Positions 1-10,290 of a stretch of 64,000 bases of DNA are shown piece after piece (the stretch's first letter is position 1; every line of letters begins with the position of its first letter). A program made the position numbers and the translations under genes. The stretch is from Phialocephala subalpina (taxonomy: Eukaryota > Ascomycota > Leotiomycetes > Helotiales > Mollisiaceae), in contig FJOG01000018.1 in the NCBI GenBank assembly GCA_900073065.1, forward strand, positions 175,545-239,544. Direction: 5' to 3'. Below the pieces are notes generated by a model. That model saw only the letters and a list, made by a program, of their open reading frames with translations. It did not search any database and had not been told where the DNA came from.

Positions 1-458
1 CACTAATCACATATACCCAACGAAAGCGCGGTGCCGACTATATTGATGGACGTGTTAAGAATGGGCCTTGGCCTTTTACACTTATTGCGTTTCATGTGAT
101 AAAGAAGACAGAGAAAGGGACGCAAAAGATGCTTCTCAGCGGCCAGCTTTCCACTAAGCTTTTACAAGCCAACGCCGCCGCCGGCAAAGAACGCGACAAA
201 CGCAAGCATGCTAAGGGCACAGTGGTTCAGAAATATGGGGAAATTTACGGTGGAGTAGCGCGCAGGCAGATGAGAGCTGATGATAAGGATAAAGCTAGGG
301 TAGTTAATATGAGAGAGAAACGGCTTCAAGCGCCATGGAGGAAAGCTTGGAAGCAGTTTTCAAAGGGATATACACGGATCTACAATGATCTAGTTTACGA
401 GGGTCATTTTGCATATTGTATGCCTGCGTACGACCCAGAGATTCATCATATAACGTAG
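1..458 (+). other. Possible transposase C-terminal remnant
   Basis: An open frame runs in from the window edge and ends at 458; the first in-frame ATG-type start gives about 120 residues. The product is very basic and rich in K, R and Q, with a segment reading GTVVQKYGEI followed by alternating Arg/Lys and acidic residues. That composition resembles the charged tail found after the DDE domain of fungal pogo/Tc1-type transposases, but no catalytic DDE residues lie inside the window and I cannot name a family. It lies directly upstream of, and slightly overlaps, the first possible start of the P450 gene at 416. The family call is inference; an unrelated basic protein or a chance frame is possible. 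Confidence 0.25.
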
Positions 459-2271
459 TTTTAAATTATATCCTCGTCAAAAACTACGCATTGCTGGCCA
501 ACTACGCATTGCTGGCCAACTACGCATTGCTGTCCCTCGCCCGATTACGTAAGGAATCAGGGCGAGATGTGCCAACCGAGCGATTATACGGAGCCGTGTA
601 TCGCCTGTACCTCAGTCCAATCGCCTCGTTCCCCGGACCAAAACTCGCAGCATTGACATTATGGTAACTCCCTATTACCAATGCACAACCTCCACCTAAC
701 AACCCTCCCCAGGTACGAATTCTTCTACGACGTCTACCCCCACACCGGCCAATACACCTTCCACATCCGCTCCATGCACGAAAAATACGGACCCATAATC
801 CGAATCAATCCCTACGAGCTCCACATCGACACTCCCGAGTTCTACGAGACTCTTTACTCAAGTTCAAAGAAGAGGGATAAATGGACATGGTTCACTCGTA
901 TGTTTGGACTAAAAGGAGGGGTAGCTTTCGCCGCGGATCATAATGTGCATCGCATAAGAAGGGCGGCGTTGAATCCGTACTTTAGCCAGGGGAAGGTGAG
1001 GCAGCTGCAGCCGGTTATAGAAGGGAATGTGCAGAAGTGGGTTGGGAGGTTGAGGGGACTGGAGAAGTCGGGGGAGGTGGTGAGGTGTGTGGTGGTGGCT
1101 AGTGCTTTTAGTTCAGGTGAGGATTGCCTTCGCGCGTTGGAGGTTGGCTGATGGAAGGATAGATGTGATTATGAGTTATTCATTTGGACGGTCGTACAAG
1201 AAACTTGATAAGCCGGACTTTGACGAGGACGATTATGATGCGACTCATGTTGCTGCATCCCTGGCTTGGGTGCTTAAACACTTCCCATTCCTTTTGAAGT
1301 TGGTGAAGGCTTTACCGGAATTTGCTCAGAAGTCGATGGGACAGGCGCTTGCCACATTCGTGACGCTTCAAGCTGTAGGTTTTTGAGAGAAAAATGTTCG
1401 AGTCAGGTGCTGATGAGATGGAATAATAGGAATGCAAAAAGCAGGTGCAAGAGACGATGGCGGAGAAGGATATTAAGAAGGAAGATTTGAATCATCCGAC
1501 GATCTTTCATGAATTGCTGAATAGTAAACTTCCGGAATCTGAGAAGGGAGTCTTGAGGCTGGCTGAAGAGGCTCAAACGGTATGTTGTCGGGTGTAAAAA
1601 GTGTTGATATTCGCTGACTATCGTCCCAGATCATCGTTGCCGGACAGGAAACTATCGCCTGGGCACTGACCGTCGTCACCTACAATCTCCTTACCAATCC
1701 ACGTGTGCTGAAGAAACTGAAAGAAGAGCTTGAAACCACAATCTCAGACATCAACGTATCCACTCCCCTTGCTGTTTTGGAAAACCTTCCATACTTGTCA
1801 GGCGTGATAAAGGAAGGACTTAGATTGAGCTACGGCGTCGTCTCGCGTAGTCAACGGATCGCATTCGAGCCTCTAGCCTTTTCTGACGGGAAGAAAGAAT
1901 GGATCATCCCTCCCGGTACTCCAGTCGGTATGACGTCTCTTTTGATTCATCAGAACGAAGCCATCTACCCCAATTGGCGCGAATTCAGGCCGGAGCGGTG
2001 GATTGAAGATCCACGACTTGACAGATATTTGGTTTCGTTCTCGAAAGGTAGCAGGGGATGCATAGGAATGCCACTGGCAAATGCCGAGATGTATCTTTGG
2101 CTGTCAGGTGTTTTCAGGAGATTCGGATCTCCAGACATAAGGTTCCAAGGAGATGAAGGAGTGCTGGAGCTGGTTGATACAGGCCCCGAAGATGTTGAGG
2201 TTGCTTCGGATTGTTTCGTCCCAAACATCGCAGCTGGAAGACAAGGCGTGAGATTTCGAGTTCTGAAATAA
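416..2271 (+). CDS. Cytochrome P450 monooxygenase (membrane-anchored, fungal)
   Basis: Five exons fit splice signals and frame: 416-663, 713-1116, 1163-1374, 1445-1579 and 1630-2271, giving 546 residues. The order is that of a microsomal P450. A proline-rich hinge (FPGPKLAA) follows a short N-terminal segment, then an I-helix AGQETIAW, the K-helix ExxR as EGLR, the RPERW segment and the heme-binding loop FSKGSRGCIG with the cysteine ligand. The hinge and following residues recall trichodiene-oxygenase-like fungal P450s, but the substrate cannot be told. The N-terminus is odd: where a clean membrane helix is expected there is a three-fold 18-base tandem repeat, and the ATG at 416 overlaps an unrelated frame, so the true start is uncertain. 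The gene is tail-to-tail with the PDX2 gene, 15 bases apart. Confidence 0.85.
482..535 (+). repeat. Three tandem 18-bp units inside the P450 N-terminus
   Basis: The unit aactacgcattgctggcc occurs at 482-499, 500-517 and 518-535; the third copy differs at one base. In the P450 frame each unit encodes NYALLA (NYALLS in the last), so the repeat adds whole hexapeptides within the expected membrane anchor. Confidence 0.95.
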
Positions 2272-2286
2272 GTTGCAAACAGATTT

Positions 2287-3188
2287 TCAAGGATTTGGCC
2301 TTCTGTTGACAGCTTCAACCACCTGCTCTAGCCACCAGACATGTATGCGAGGATCTCCAGTTAGTTCTGGGTGGAAACTAGTGCCAAATACGTTTGCTTG
2401 TCGAACCGCAATGATATCGCCGGCTTCAGCGTCGAGCTTTCTGCTGTCGTCCACCTTCAATGCTGCAGCACGCCCAGGTAGGGTGCCCATGATTTCGACT
2501 TCTCCAACGTTGATGGCTCTTGCCACATTCGGGTCGATTGCTCGTGAAGGTGCAATGACTGTATCGTCAACTTTGGCTTCGCCCTCTTGCTCGCCTGCCA
2601 CGTTGGGCAATAATTTCTCCACAATTGGAGCTCGGATAAAGATTGCTCTGAACGGTGACTGAGTCGTGTCAAAGCCTTGGCCATTTGCGTTCTTCAAGAA
2701 TGGAAGATTCAGGTCTGCTTCGAAGCTTTCGATTTGTCGTCCAAAATGATTTCGGTTGACTCGGACATCGAGACCTCCAATGAGCTCTTGCCCTCCTCTT
2801 TTGGTTCTATTTGCAGATTCGGCAAGCAATATTAGGCCTGCACAAGTTCCCCATGTCGGTTTTCTTGTGACCCTAATGTTGTCAGCAGAATGTTCATCCC
2901 AAGTTCGTGCATGACTCACTTGACAAAATCTCTCAAAGGTTCCAACATGTTCGATCTCTGGGCTACCAACGATATTGTCGTACTTTCTCCTCCAGGAAGA
3001 ATCAATGCATCACATGACTTCAATTCAGACTCGGTCCGGACCTCTTTGAATATCCAATTCTTTTCCACGATGTCTTTGGCAGACAACATCCTCGCCGCCT
3101 GTCTCAACAACTGCACGTGCTCATTGAAAGCACCTTGTAAGGCCAAAACGCCCACAGTAATATCCATAACACCCTCAGTTGAGCCCAT
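2287..3188 (-). CDS. SNO1: Pyridoxal 5'-phosphate synthase glutaminase subunit (SNO1/PDX2 type)
   Basis: This is the glutaminase half of PLP synthase. It hydrolyses glutamine and passes ammonia to the PDX1/SNZ synthase subunit in the cytosol. Two exons (3188-2920 and 2872-2287 on the minus strand) give 284 residues. It starts with the family's VGVLALQGAF; LPGGEST follows, the nucleophile cysteine lies in TWGTCAGLILL, and the His-Glu pair is in FHPEL near the end. It is longer than bacterial PdxT (about 200 residues), mainly because of extra sequence before the HPE box. A second possible ATG lies seven codons in and would place the conserved start closer to the N-terminus. It is divergent from the acyltransferase gene, sharing about 330 bp. 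No PDX1 gene is seen in the window. Confidence 0.93.
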
Positions 3189-3515
3189 GTTGGCGATGTT
3201 GGCGATATTGGCGGATAAACCCTGATTTCGTGTTGATGATCACACTCTTTCCTCTTTCCACATGTCACAAGAGAAGAAAAAGGTTCGTCCGGTGACGTTC
3301 TCTGTCATCGGAAATCGGGCCAACCTTAAATTTGGCTAACCTAGCGCCTCGGCAATCCTCCACCGAAAAAGAAAGCGTCACATTTCAACTCAATATCCTC
3401 AACATAAATCCACGCCCTGCAAGACATTCTATGTTCGCTCTTCTCCCTCCTCGAGAGGGGCCCGACTATCCTACAACATCATAACGGCTCTACTCCCAGT
3501 TGAAGCCACGAAAAG
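3189..3515. promoter_or_regulatory. Shared divergent promoter of PDX2 and the acyltransferase gene
   Basis: This 327-base non-coding interval separates two divergently transcribed start codons, so both promoters must lie here or extend into the genes. I see no clear TATA box. The acyltransferase side has a C/T-rich stretch (about 3395-3470) of the kind common in fungal promoters, and a TGACG core lies near 3291. The regulatory role is inferred from gene orientation. Confidence 0.5.
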
Positions 3516-4485
3516 ATGCTCTCCATCATCTATTACCTCGGCCTTTCCGCAGTGGGATACTTTGCGCTGACCGTCTTCCTCTTCATGCTCGAATCGCGGA
3601 TCCCAGCCGTCGGCTTCTACGCACGGCTTCTTGCTTCATATGCCGCGCTTGTCGCATGCTCTTGGTTTGGAGTTATTGCTTCAATCCTCCTGCGTCTATT
3701 TGGAAATGTGCGACTCGCGCAGTGGGCTACGGCTAGAAGCTTCAAATATGTCATGCGCTTCGCGACAGGTGTAACCTTCCAAATCGACGATCCGAATAAT
3801 TACCTCAATACCACACGACCTGCAGTCATACTTGGAAACCATCAGACGGAGCTGGATGTGTTGGCGCTAGGATGGATCTTTCCAAAGTACTGCTCGGTGT
3901 CTGCGAAGAAGAGTTTGAAGAATGTTCCGTTCTTGGGATGGTACATGTCACTGTCCGGAACGGTTTTCATTGATCGAGCCAACTCCTCGAGTGCGAGACA
4001 GGCGATGGCGGGAGCGGCGGATGAGATTACAAAAGAGAAGCAGAATGTTTGGATATTCCCAGAGGGTACGAGGAGCTATGCGAAGGAGCCGATGCTACTG
4101 CCTTTCAAGAAGGGAGCTTTCCATCTAGCTGTTCAAGCTGGTGTCCCGATTATACCAGTAGTGATTGGAAACTATTCGGATGTACTTTATGTGCAAGGAC
4201 GGAGGTTCAAGGCGGGGGAGATTCCGGTGAAAGGTATGGCCAATTACACTCTTGACAGATTCTACTGGCCAATGCTAATACGCACTAGTTTTGAAACCTA
4301 TCGAGACGAAGAACTTGACAGCTGCCGATGTCGAGGACTTAACGCGCGATACCCGAGAGTTAATGCTCAGAGAACTAGTGGCCATAACATCGAAAGCCAG
4401 AGGTCGACCAATGGCTATGCCAGCACAGAATACCGGGGATGGAGTCATCAAGGCCAGCGGGTCGGAAGCTACAATCACATCATAA
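3516..4485 (+). CDS. 1-acyl-sn-glycerol-3-phosphate acyltransferase (PlsC/SLC1 type)
   Basis: The enzyme transfers an acyl group from acyl-CoA to lysophosphatidic acid to make phosphatidic acid, the second step of glycerolipid synthesis, in the endoplasmic reticulum. Exons 3516-4233 and 4289-4485 give 304 residues, the usual family length. Two hydrophobic segments lie near residues 4-25 and 36-62. The catalytic NHxxxxD box is NHQTELD (108-114), the substrate box FPEGTRS is at 181-187, and a GVPIIPVV segment follows. The intron lies after the conserved core and joins IPVK to VLKPIETK. No lesions are seen. Confidence 0.94.
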
Positions 4486-5748
4486 AGATGGGGACGGCGT
4501 TTGGATGATGAAGACGATTTCATGACGATGGGAGGGGCGAGGACAATAATATGCGGAGCCAAGAGGAAAGAAATGGTGGCATCACAACGCGGACATTCTG
4601 CGCGTCTGGAGTACCGGTGGGCATTCTTGCATTGAGAATATACCCATAGATGGCCATGCTAGAGACAATACGAATGCTTGTTTCACGTCAGCCCATTTGC
4701 AATCTGCATCTGGAGAGAATGCCAGCAGCTTTGTTTTTGCTTTGCATCCAGCTGAAGTTTCAGCACTACGAGACTCTGCAAGATATTTTTGTCTGTGATC
4801 TACACTGCACAATTATTGGGCTATGTTCTTTTCAAGCCTTAGTGTATTCGAAGTCCTTGACCTTTGTGAAGGAGTCGTACATTTTGAACCCGGCAGATCT
4901 CTGGCACACAGCAGGCGCTCTTTGCGGAGACGTAAAGTCGCCTTGCGATGCATTTTCGAGCTATCCATTACTGTGCAATTGATAAAATGCCGTTTACAAT
5001 TATCTTTGCAGAGATTACAAAGAGCGTCGCATGCAAACGCTCATCTAAGAAATTTCAGGCTGTCAAGTTCGCAGTTGAGAAGCGCCATAACACGAATGTG
5101 CTTGTTCTTCTTGAACTAGTGTTTTATTATTCTCATCTCGTATATAGATGAAGTGGATCAATGAGCTTTCTTATTATTTCCTGCCCTCCAAGGCTTGTCA
5201 TACTACAATTTCGCGAAGGATTAAGATATCTTCGAAGTCAAGATGCCTTCTAAACTTGTACTGTACCTAACACGGATACGGATAATAATGAACCTAAGAC
5301 TCAAGCAGTTCTGAAAGCGCGAAGTGCTAGATGTGAGGAGTTGGGCTTTCCATACTCAAATGTCCCACCATTCAGTCCCGACTTACCCTGTAGGCGATCC
5401 ATTACGAGATCCTTGCCTGTTCATGCCACTTCCTGCCCGATCGAGTGGGAGAACGAAACATCTCCGGACATGTGAGGTGTGCGAGCGGCACTTCCCTCAA
5501 ACTGGCCTGTACTACGAACAAGTGAAGCGAATGCATTCATGGGCTCCTCACAGTTCCCGACAGTAGGTAACCCAGGGATACAATTTTTTGCTATTCAGGA
5601 ATGTCTTATGGTGTTCCCCTTGAGACATCCTCCCGAAACATTGTTTAATGGATCTTCTAGTGGTGTGTTTAGAGCGCCGGCAGGGGTATAGGAGATCGGG
5701 TCAACAGAACAAATTGCTCAGGGCGACGCGAGAGAAACAAACTCAAAC
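4486..5748. other. Gene-free interval
   Basis: This holds the 3' flank of the acyltransferase gene and about 1.2 kb of sequence with only short frames on either strand. None has a recognisable domain, and no RNA gene or repeat stands out. Confidence 0.6.
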
Positions 5749-8700
5749 GTGATGGCGGCCGATCTAGGGTTTACCCCGAACAATCCAGATCGACCCGTTC
5801 TATGGCGAAATATTACTAAGACCAAACAGCGGTTCTTTTACGAATGGAATGTTGTCAATGAATCAAACGTTGCACCAGGAACAACGGGACTGTACAAGCT
5901 TCCAGAAAAATCCGACCCCTCGCGTCGGTCGCATCATCGCTCCAACATACAAGAACGGAGATGCGTTGTCAGCATACCCTGCTTTCAAACAACAATTTAC
6001 TGCTGAGTTTTGGCATCAACCTCAGCATTTGGACCATACTTCCATGGACATTGGTGATTTTGTACTCTACTTAGACGAACCCAATACACCATACGCTTTC
6101 TTTCGCAGCATCGACAAGAATGGTACTGGACATGTTCCTTAGCGCATGATCCAACCAATCGACTTACATTGGGGTCTTTCAGAAGACATCAAAATGGATC
6201 CCGAGAATGGAGTCGGCCTGCCTATCAAATCATGCTCACTCTTTTCCTCAAGGAAGCAATTGATATCAAAAATGGGACCGGGGCTTTGATGAGGAGCTTC
6301 CCGGAAAATTGGACTGTGAAGGACCTCGAATTATTGCTAAGACTTGATCCTGACGAGGCGGCCAAGAATGTCACAATCATGGATTATGAACGTAGACGCG
6401 GCGATCTTATCTCTAAGGAGGTCTCTTCCTTTGTCGACTTTCCGTGGGGCCCAAAAATCGATAAAGGCTGGCTCAGCAACCACATTCGCTCTCTCAAAGA
6501 CGGAAACTATACGTTCACTTTAGCGTCCACGCCGTCCCAGCCACCTTGATTCCGTCTAGGAAGAATCATTGCTCCCAACTCGAAGACCCGCGCTGCCGTG
6601 CCTAGCAACAGCAACGAAATAGCGAAGGAATCCTTGATCCAAGTTACGAAGCACACTGATCCTGCATCCGACCCAAGTAAGAGATTCAATGTCGATGACC
6701 TCGTCCTCTATCTGAATGAAGACCCCAACGACCCTCAACCAATGTTCCGAGATGCCTTCGGAAACGAGCAACACATTCCCATCCGAATGATCCAACGCCT
6801 CTACCTCCCCTTCGGCATCCCAGAAGATATCCCAATCGTTCAATATGGATACAAACTCCCTATGACCTATCCTAAAAAGCCCCTTCACTGTCAAAGAAGG
6901 CCTCGATGCCGACAAGACACGAAGAGACTGGGACATTCGTCAACACGAACTTTTCCTCGTAACCGCTCCACGTGGAACAGCGAAGACTACGATTGTTGAT
7001 TACGAGCGGAGATACGGAACTGCGCCTGATGAGGAGGTCCAGCCCATCCAATCCATGCCTTGGAATATCGCGGTAGATATGGATTGGCATGACAACTTTT
7101 GAAGACTTGGAATGGAGAGGAGAATTCTGTTGTCGCGCCTCCGCAGCAGACAATCAAAATTGAAGAGAAGACGCCTTCTCCTACAATTACAGCTCTGCCG
7201 AAGGCAATTTCGCCTAAGATCAAACCTGAGCCAGAGTCTCCTTCCTCCAATATCACAGCTCCATCTAAGCAAAAAACTCCGAAGTCAACAACCGGTCCCA
7301 CAATTAAATCGGAGCAAAGCCAAAACGCCACACCCCCTGGTTCTCCTCAACCAGCACAGATTACACAGATCCCTATCCTAACTAAATCTGAACTCGATGC
7401 ATTTTGGTGCGAGCTGCTAATCTGGCAGTCAAACATGAATCAATCGCTTCCATCAGAGATCAACTTCGAACGTATGTGTCACGTCACGGAGAGGTCTTCG
7501 CACCGAACGGGATTGAGATCCCAGGATTCACTAAAAAGACTCAAACCATAGCCAACCGGAGACCACCGTTCTGGGTTCCGATGCATGAATTGTTGCAAAA
7601 TGTCCCTATTGCCAAGGATCTTGTCGACGCGAAAGTTCTTACGAGAATGACAGTGATTGCTGATATCTTGAGAGGAACGCCAAAGCCTTAAGCCCCAGAA
7701 CCTGGACCAAAGCCTACCTCGCCCAAAATACAGAGATGGTCCCGCCAAATGACAAGCCGGCGGAGGAGTCGGAGCTCGAAACCAAACTTCTGAAAATCAC
7801 CGCATTCGGCGAGTATGGCTTTCATTTAATGCCCTTGACTGGAAATGGCGAGAAGCAACTAGAAGCCGACATCCAGCAAGTTCGAGATTGGTGTAACGAC
7901 ATAGCATTAACGACCGACAAGAGCGTCATGATCGAGACGCGCGAGATGGCCGAGAAGAGGCATTTGTATTGGGACAGTTTGGTGCCTGATTATTATCAGG
8001 CGACAATTGACTCGGGTTTGACTGTGGAACAGAAAAAGACTTTCGATAAAGTGATGGCTATTGGAGAGAGTCTTATTACTGGAGTTCCTGTTACAGCGGA
8101 TGTCTTTGCGGAGGACACGGCAGAAGACGCAGTGGCGCCAAATGCTCCGACTCCCAAGCAAAAAGAGGAGAAGGTGCAGAAGAAGGTACCTTCCATTGCG
8201 GGCTTTGTCGTGCCATTCAAACTCAGCCGTGGCCCAGGGCACCACAGTCATCTTCAAACAAACTTACATTCCAGCCGCACCTCACCCAAGCCCTGCCACC
8301 CCACCAGGAAGCCCCTTCGATCATTCGCCTCTGGATCTCACTACACTCAACAACCTCTACCTTGAACTAGACTCTCTAGCCAAGTTAACCGACGGCGACG
8401 AAACCCTAGCGGCACAAATCTCACAACTTCAAGGTTACATCGAGCGCACGATTATTACTATATCCCCAGCGGATCTTGAAGAAGAAACTGCCCAAATAGT
8501 AGCTTTGAGACTCGCGACATGGGGAACCTTCAAAGATGCTCTCGCAAAAGAGATGAAGCTTCAATATGGATATCGAGACTTGTCACCAGTGGTGTATAAG
8601 TCGTTTTTGAGAATGGGTTTTATTGTGAAAGTGCTTGCTGGAGGTGGGGCGATCGTACGGGAGGCGGACACGCCGCCTTCGTCGCCGGAGAAGAAGCGGA

Positions 8701-8777
8701 AGAGTGGCGATGATGAGGAAGAGAGCTATGATTCGGTCAAACGCCGGAAAGGGTCACAGTGGTGCACGGCTAGCTGA
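5749..8777 (+). pseudogene. Decayed gene with two tandem copies of an unrecognised module
   Basis: Protein-like sequence runs through this locus but changes frame several times without usable introns. Frame changes fall near 5920, 6170-6250, 6870, 7400-7440, 7700-7740 and 8220, and stops sit at 6140-6142 and 6547-6549. Two diverged copies of one module are visible. Both contain a VGRIIAP-like start, DFVLYLDE/DLVLYLNE, RMIQ followed by GLSEDI/GIPEDI, and a VTIMDYERRRG/TTIVDYERRYG block. They lie at about 5930-6480 and 6550-7090. Downstream come a Pro/Ser/Lys-rich linker, a part with no known domain, and a basic C-terminal patch (KKRKS, KRRK) that could be a nuclear localisation signal. I do not recognise the family. 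Real decay seems likelier than unusual splicing, though assembly indels could account for some frame changes. Confidence 0.6.
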
Positions 8778-9378
8778 GCGACATTGATATCGAGCTTGCT
8801 ATGCTCATACGAGCCTAACGCAAGGTGCAATTTCCCATTCACTGTATCGTTCAACGGAGGAGGTGGTGTTAGTGTAGGGTCATAGGCCTAAGCCTTTGTT
8901 CTGTACGTGCGAAATCGGACGTACCCGTTTTATTTTCCTTTTTAATGCACCAAAAACTTATAATGTATAAAGAATATTTATAACATACGTCCTAATGACA
9001 CTTCCCAAATATTCTTCTTCGTTCGTCTGCCTGGATGCGAGGTGTAATTTGAATCTTACCTGCCAACCTGGAACATGCGTAACTGGTACAATTCACGCAA
9101 CTTTGAGAGTTTCCATGTGTCAATGGATAGTGGACAGAGTGACATGTCAAAGAGCGTTGTTCAAAAGGCAAAGATTCAATTTCATATTGCATTCGTCCTG
9201 ACCGAGCAAGATACTATCAAACCAGCGCTCAGCACCTCCCTAGGATATCGCAAACGCTAAACCGCTGTTGGAACCTGCCCTTATCTCTAACTCCTCGCTG
9301 TACCAGACATGTATTACACCTACCCACCCGAACTCCATCATGTGTCGTCAAACATCATATCGTACAAGCTGTAGCCCC
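8778..9378. other. Intergenic, 3' flanks of two convergent loci
   Basis: About 600 bases lie between the end of the decayed locus and the cutinase stop. They include an A/T-rich stretch around 8930-8995 that could hold polyadenylation signals. No gene or RNA is recognisable. Confidence 0.5.
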
Positions 9379-10290
9379 TCAGTTCCCGATAGCCAAGTCC
9401 GCAACAGCGGCAACGAAACTTGCAGCTTCGCCAGCATTCTGCGAGTAGGTGAGATGAGCCGCTAAAACGAGATCGCCGTGGGCGCAAATGTCGTCTCCAG
9501 CATGGCAAATGACCTTCGTTTTGGAGGCAGCAAGACCCTGGACAGCCTCTCCATCGTCTAAATCCAAGTCAGTACAATATCAAGAATGCTTCTGATGACT
9601 GGTACTCACCTGGGTCACCAAAGATAACAGCAGAGTTAACCTTCGCCATCGTACTAGCGGGTAAAATCTTCGCCGCATTATGAACCAATTGTCCACCCTG
9701 CGAGTACCCAGACATAACAACCTTCGTACTAGGGCATGTACTTAAGGCGCTCGTTACCATATCCGCCCTATTCATCATCAGTGTGCATTCTACTCCCTTC
9801 TCTCAAAATTCAATTCAACTCACATAGTCTGACTCCCCTGCGGACTCCCACCAACCAAGAACCCCGGAATATCAGCCGGATAATCCACTCCCTGAACCGT
9901 AACCGCACTCTTGCCCACCATCGTCTCTAGTGCATCAAAGAACGGCGGTCCAGCCAAAATACCTACATTCCCAGGCTCCGTTGTACCTCGTGCGAAGATG
10001 ACGGTCATTGCTGTGCACCCTGATGCTGCATCGGTGTTGACTGTGGATTGGATATTGAGGGTTGTGCCGAGGGTGGTTTCGTAGGTTGTTAGGGAGTCAC
10101 CGAGGTTGGAGATGTTTTGGCCGACTTGTGGGAAGGCGCCGGCTTGGGAGGAGAGGGTGGTGGCTGCTGTCATGGCTGCTGCTTGAGCGGTGGCTTGGGG
10201 GTCTGTCGAGTTGGTGTCTGCTTGTGGGGGAGGAGCTGGTGCTGCGAGCACCGACGCCGAGAAGAGAGCGAGAAGGAAAGCTGTAGACAT
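9379..10290 (-). CDS. Secreted cutinase (cutin esterase, alpha/beta hydrolase)
   Basis: Cutinases are secreted serine esterases that cut cutin, the polyester of the plant cuticle. Three exons (10290-9824, 9767-9610 and 9557-9379, minus strand) give 267 residues. The first 16 residues form a signal peptide ending near VLAAPAP, followed by a Pro/Ala/Thr-rich spacer longer than in classic cutinases. The core has IFARGTTEPGNVG, the nucleophile elbow GYSQGG, and a C-terminal GDDIC with a later His (LAAHLTY), completing Ser-Asp-His. Cysteines suitable for the conserved disulfides are present. Its nearest upstream neighbour is more than 3 kb away. Family assignment is firm; true substrate (cutin or another polyester) is inference. 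Confidence 0.93.

Noticed and set aside
5324..5566. CEVCERHF as a zinc finger
   Set aside because: Only one Cys pair is present and the following His spacing does not fit C2H2 or other known fingers.
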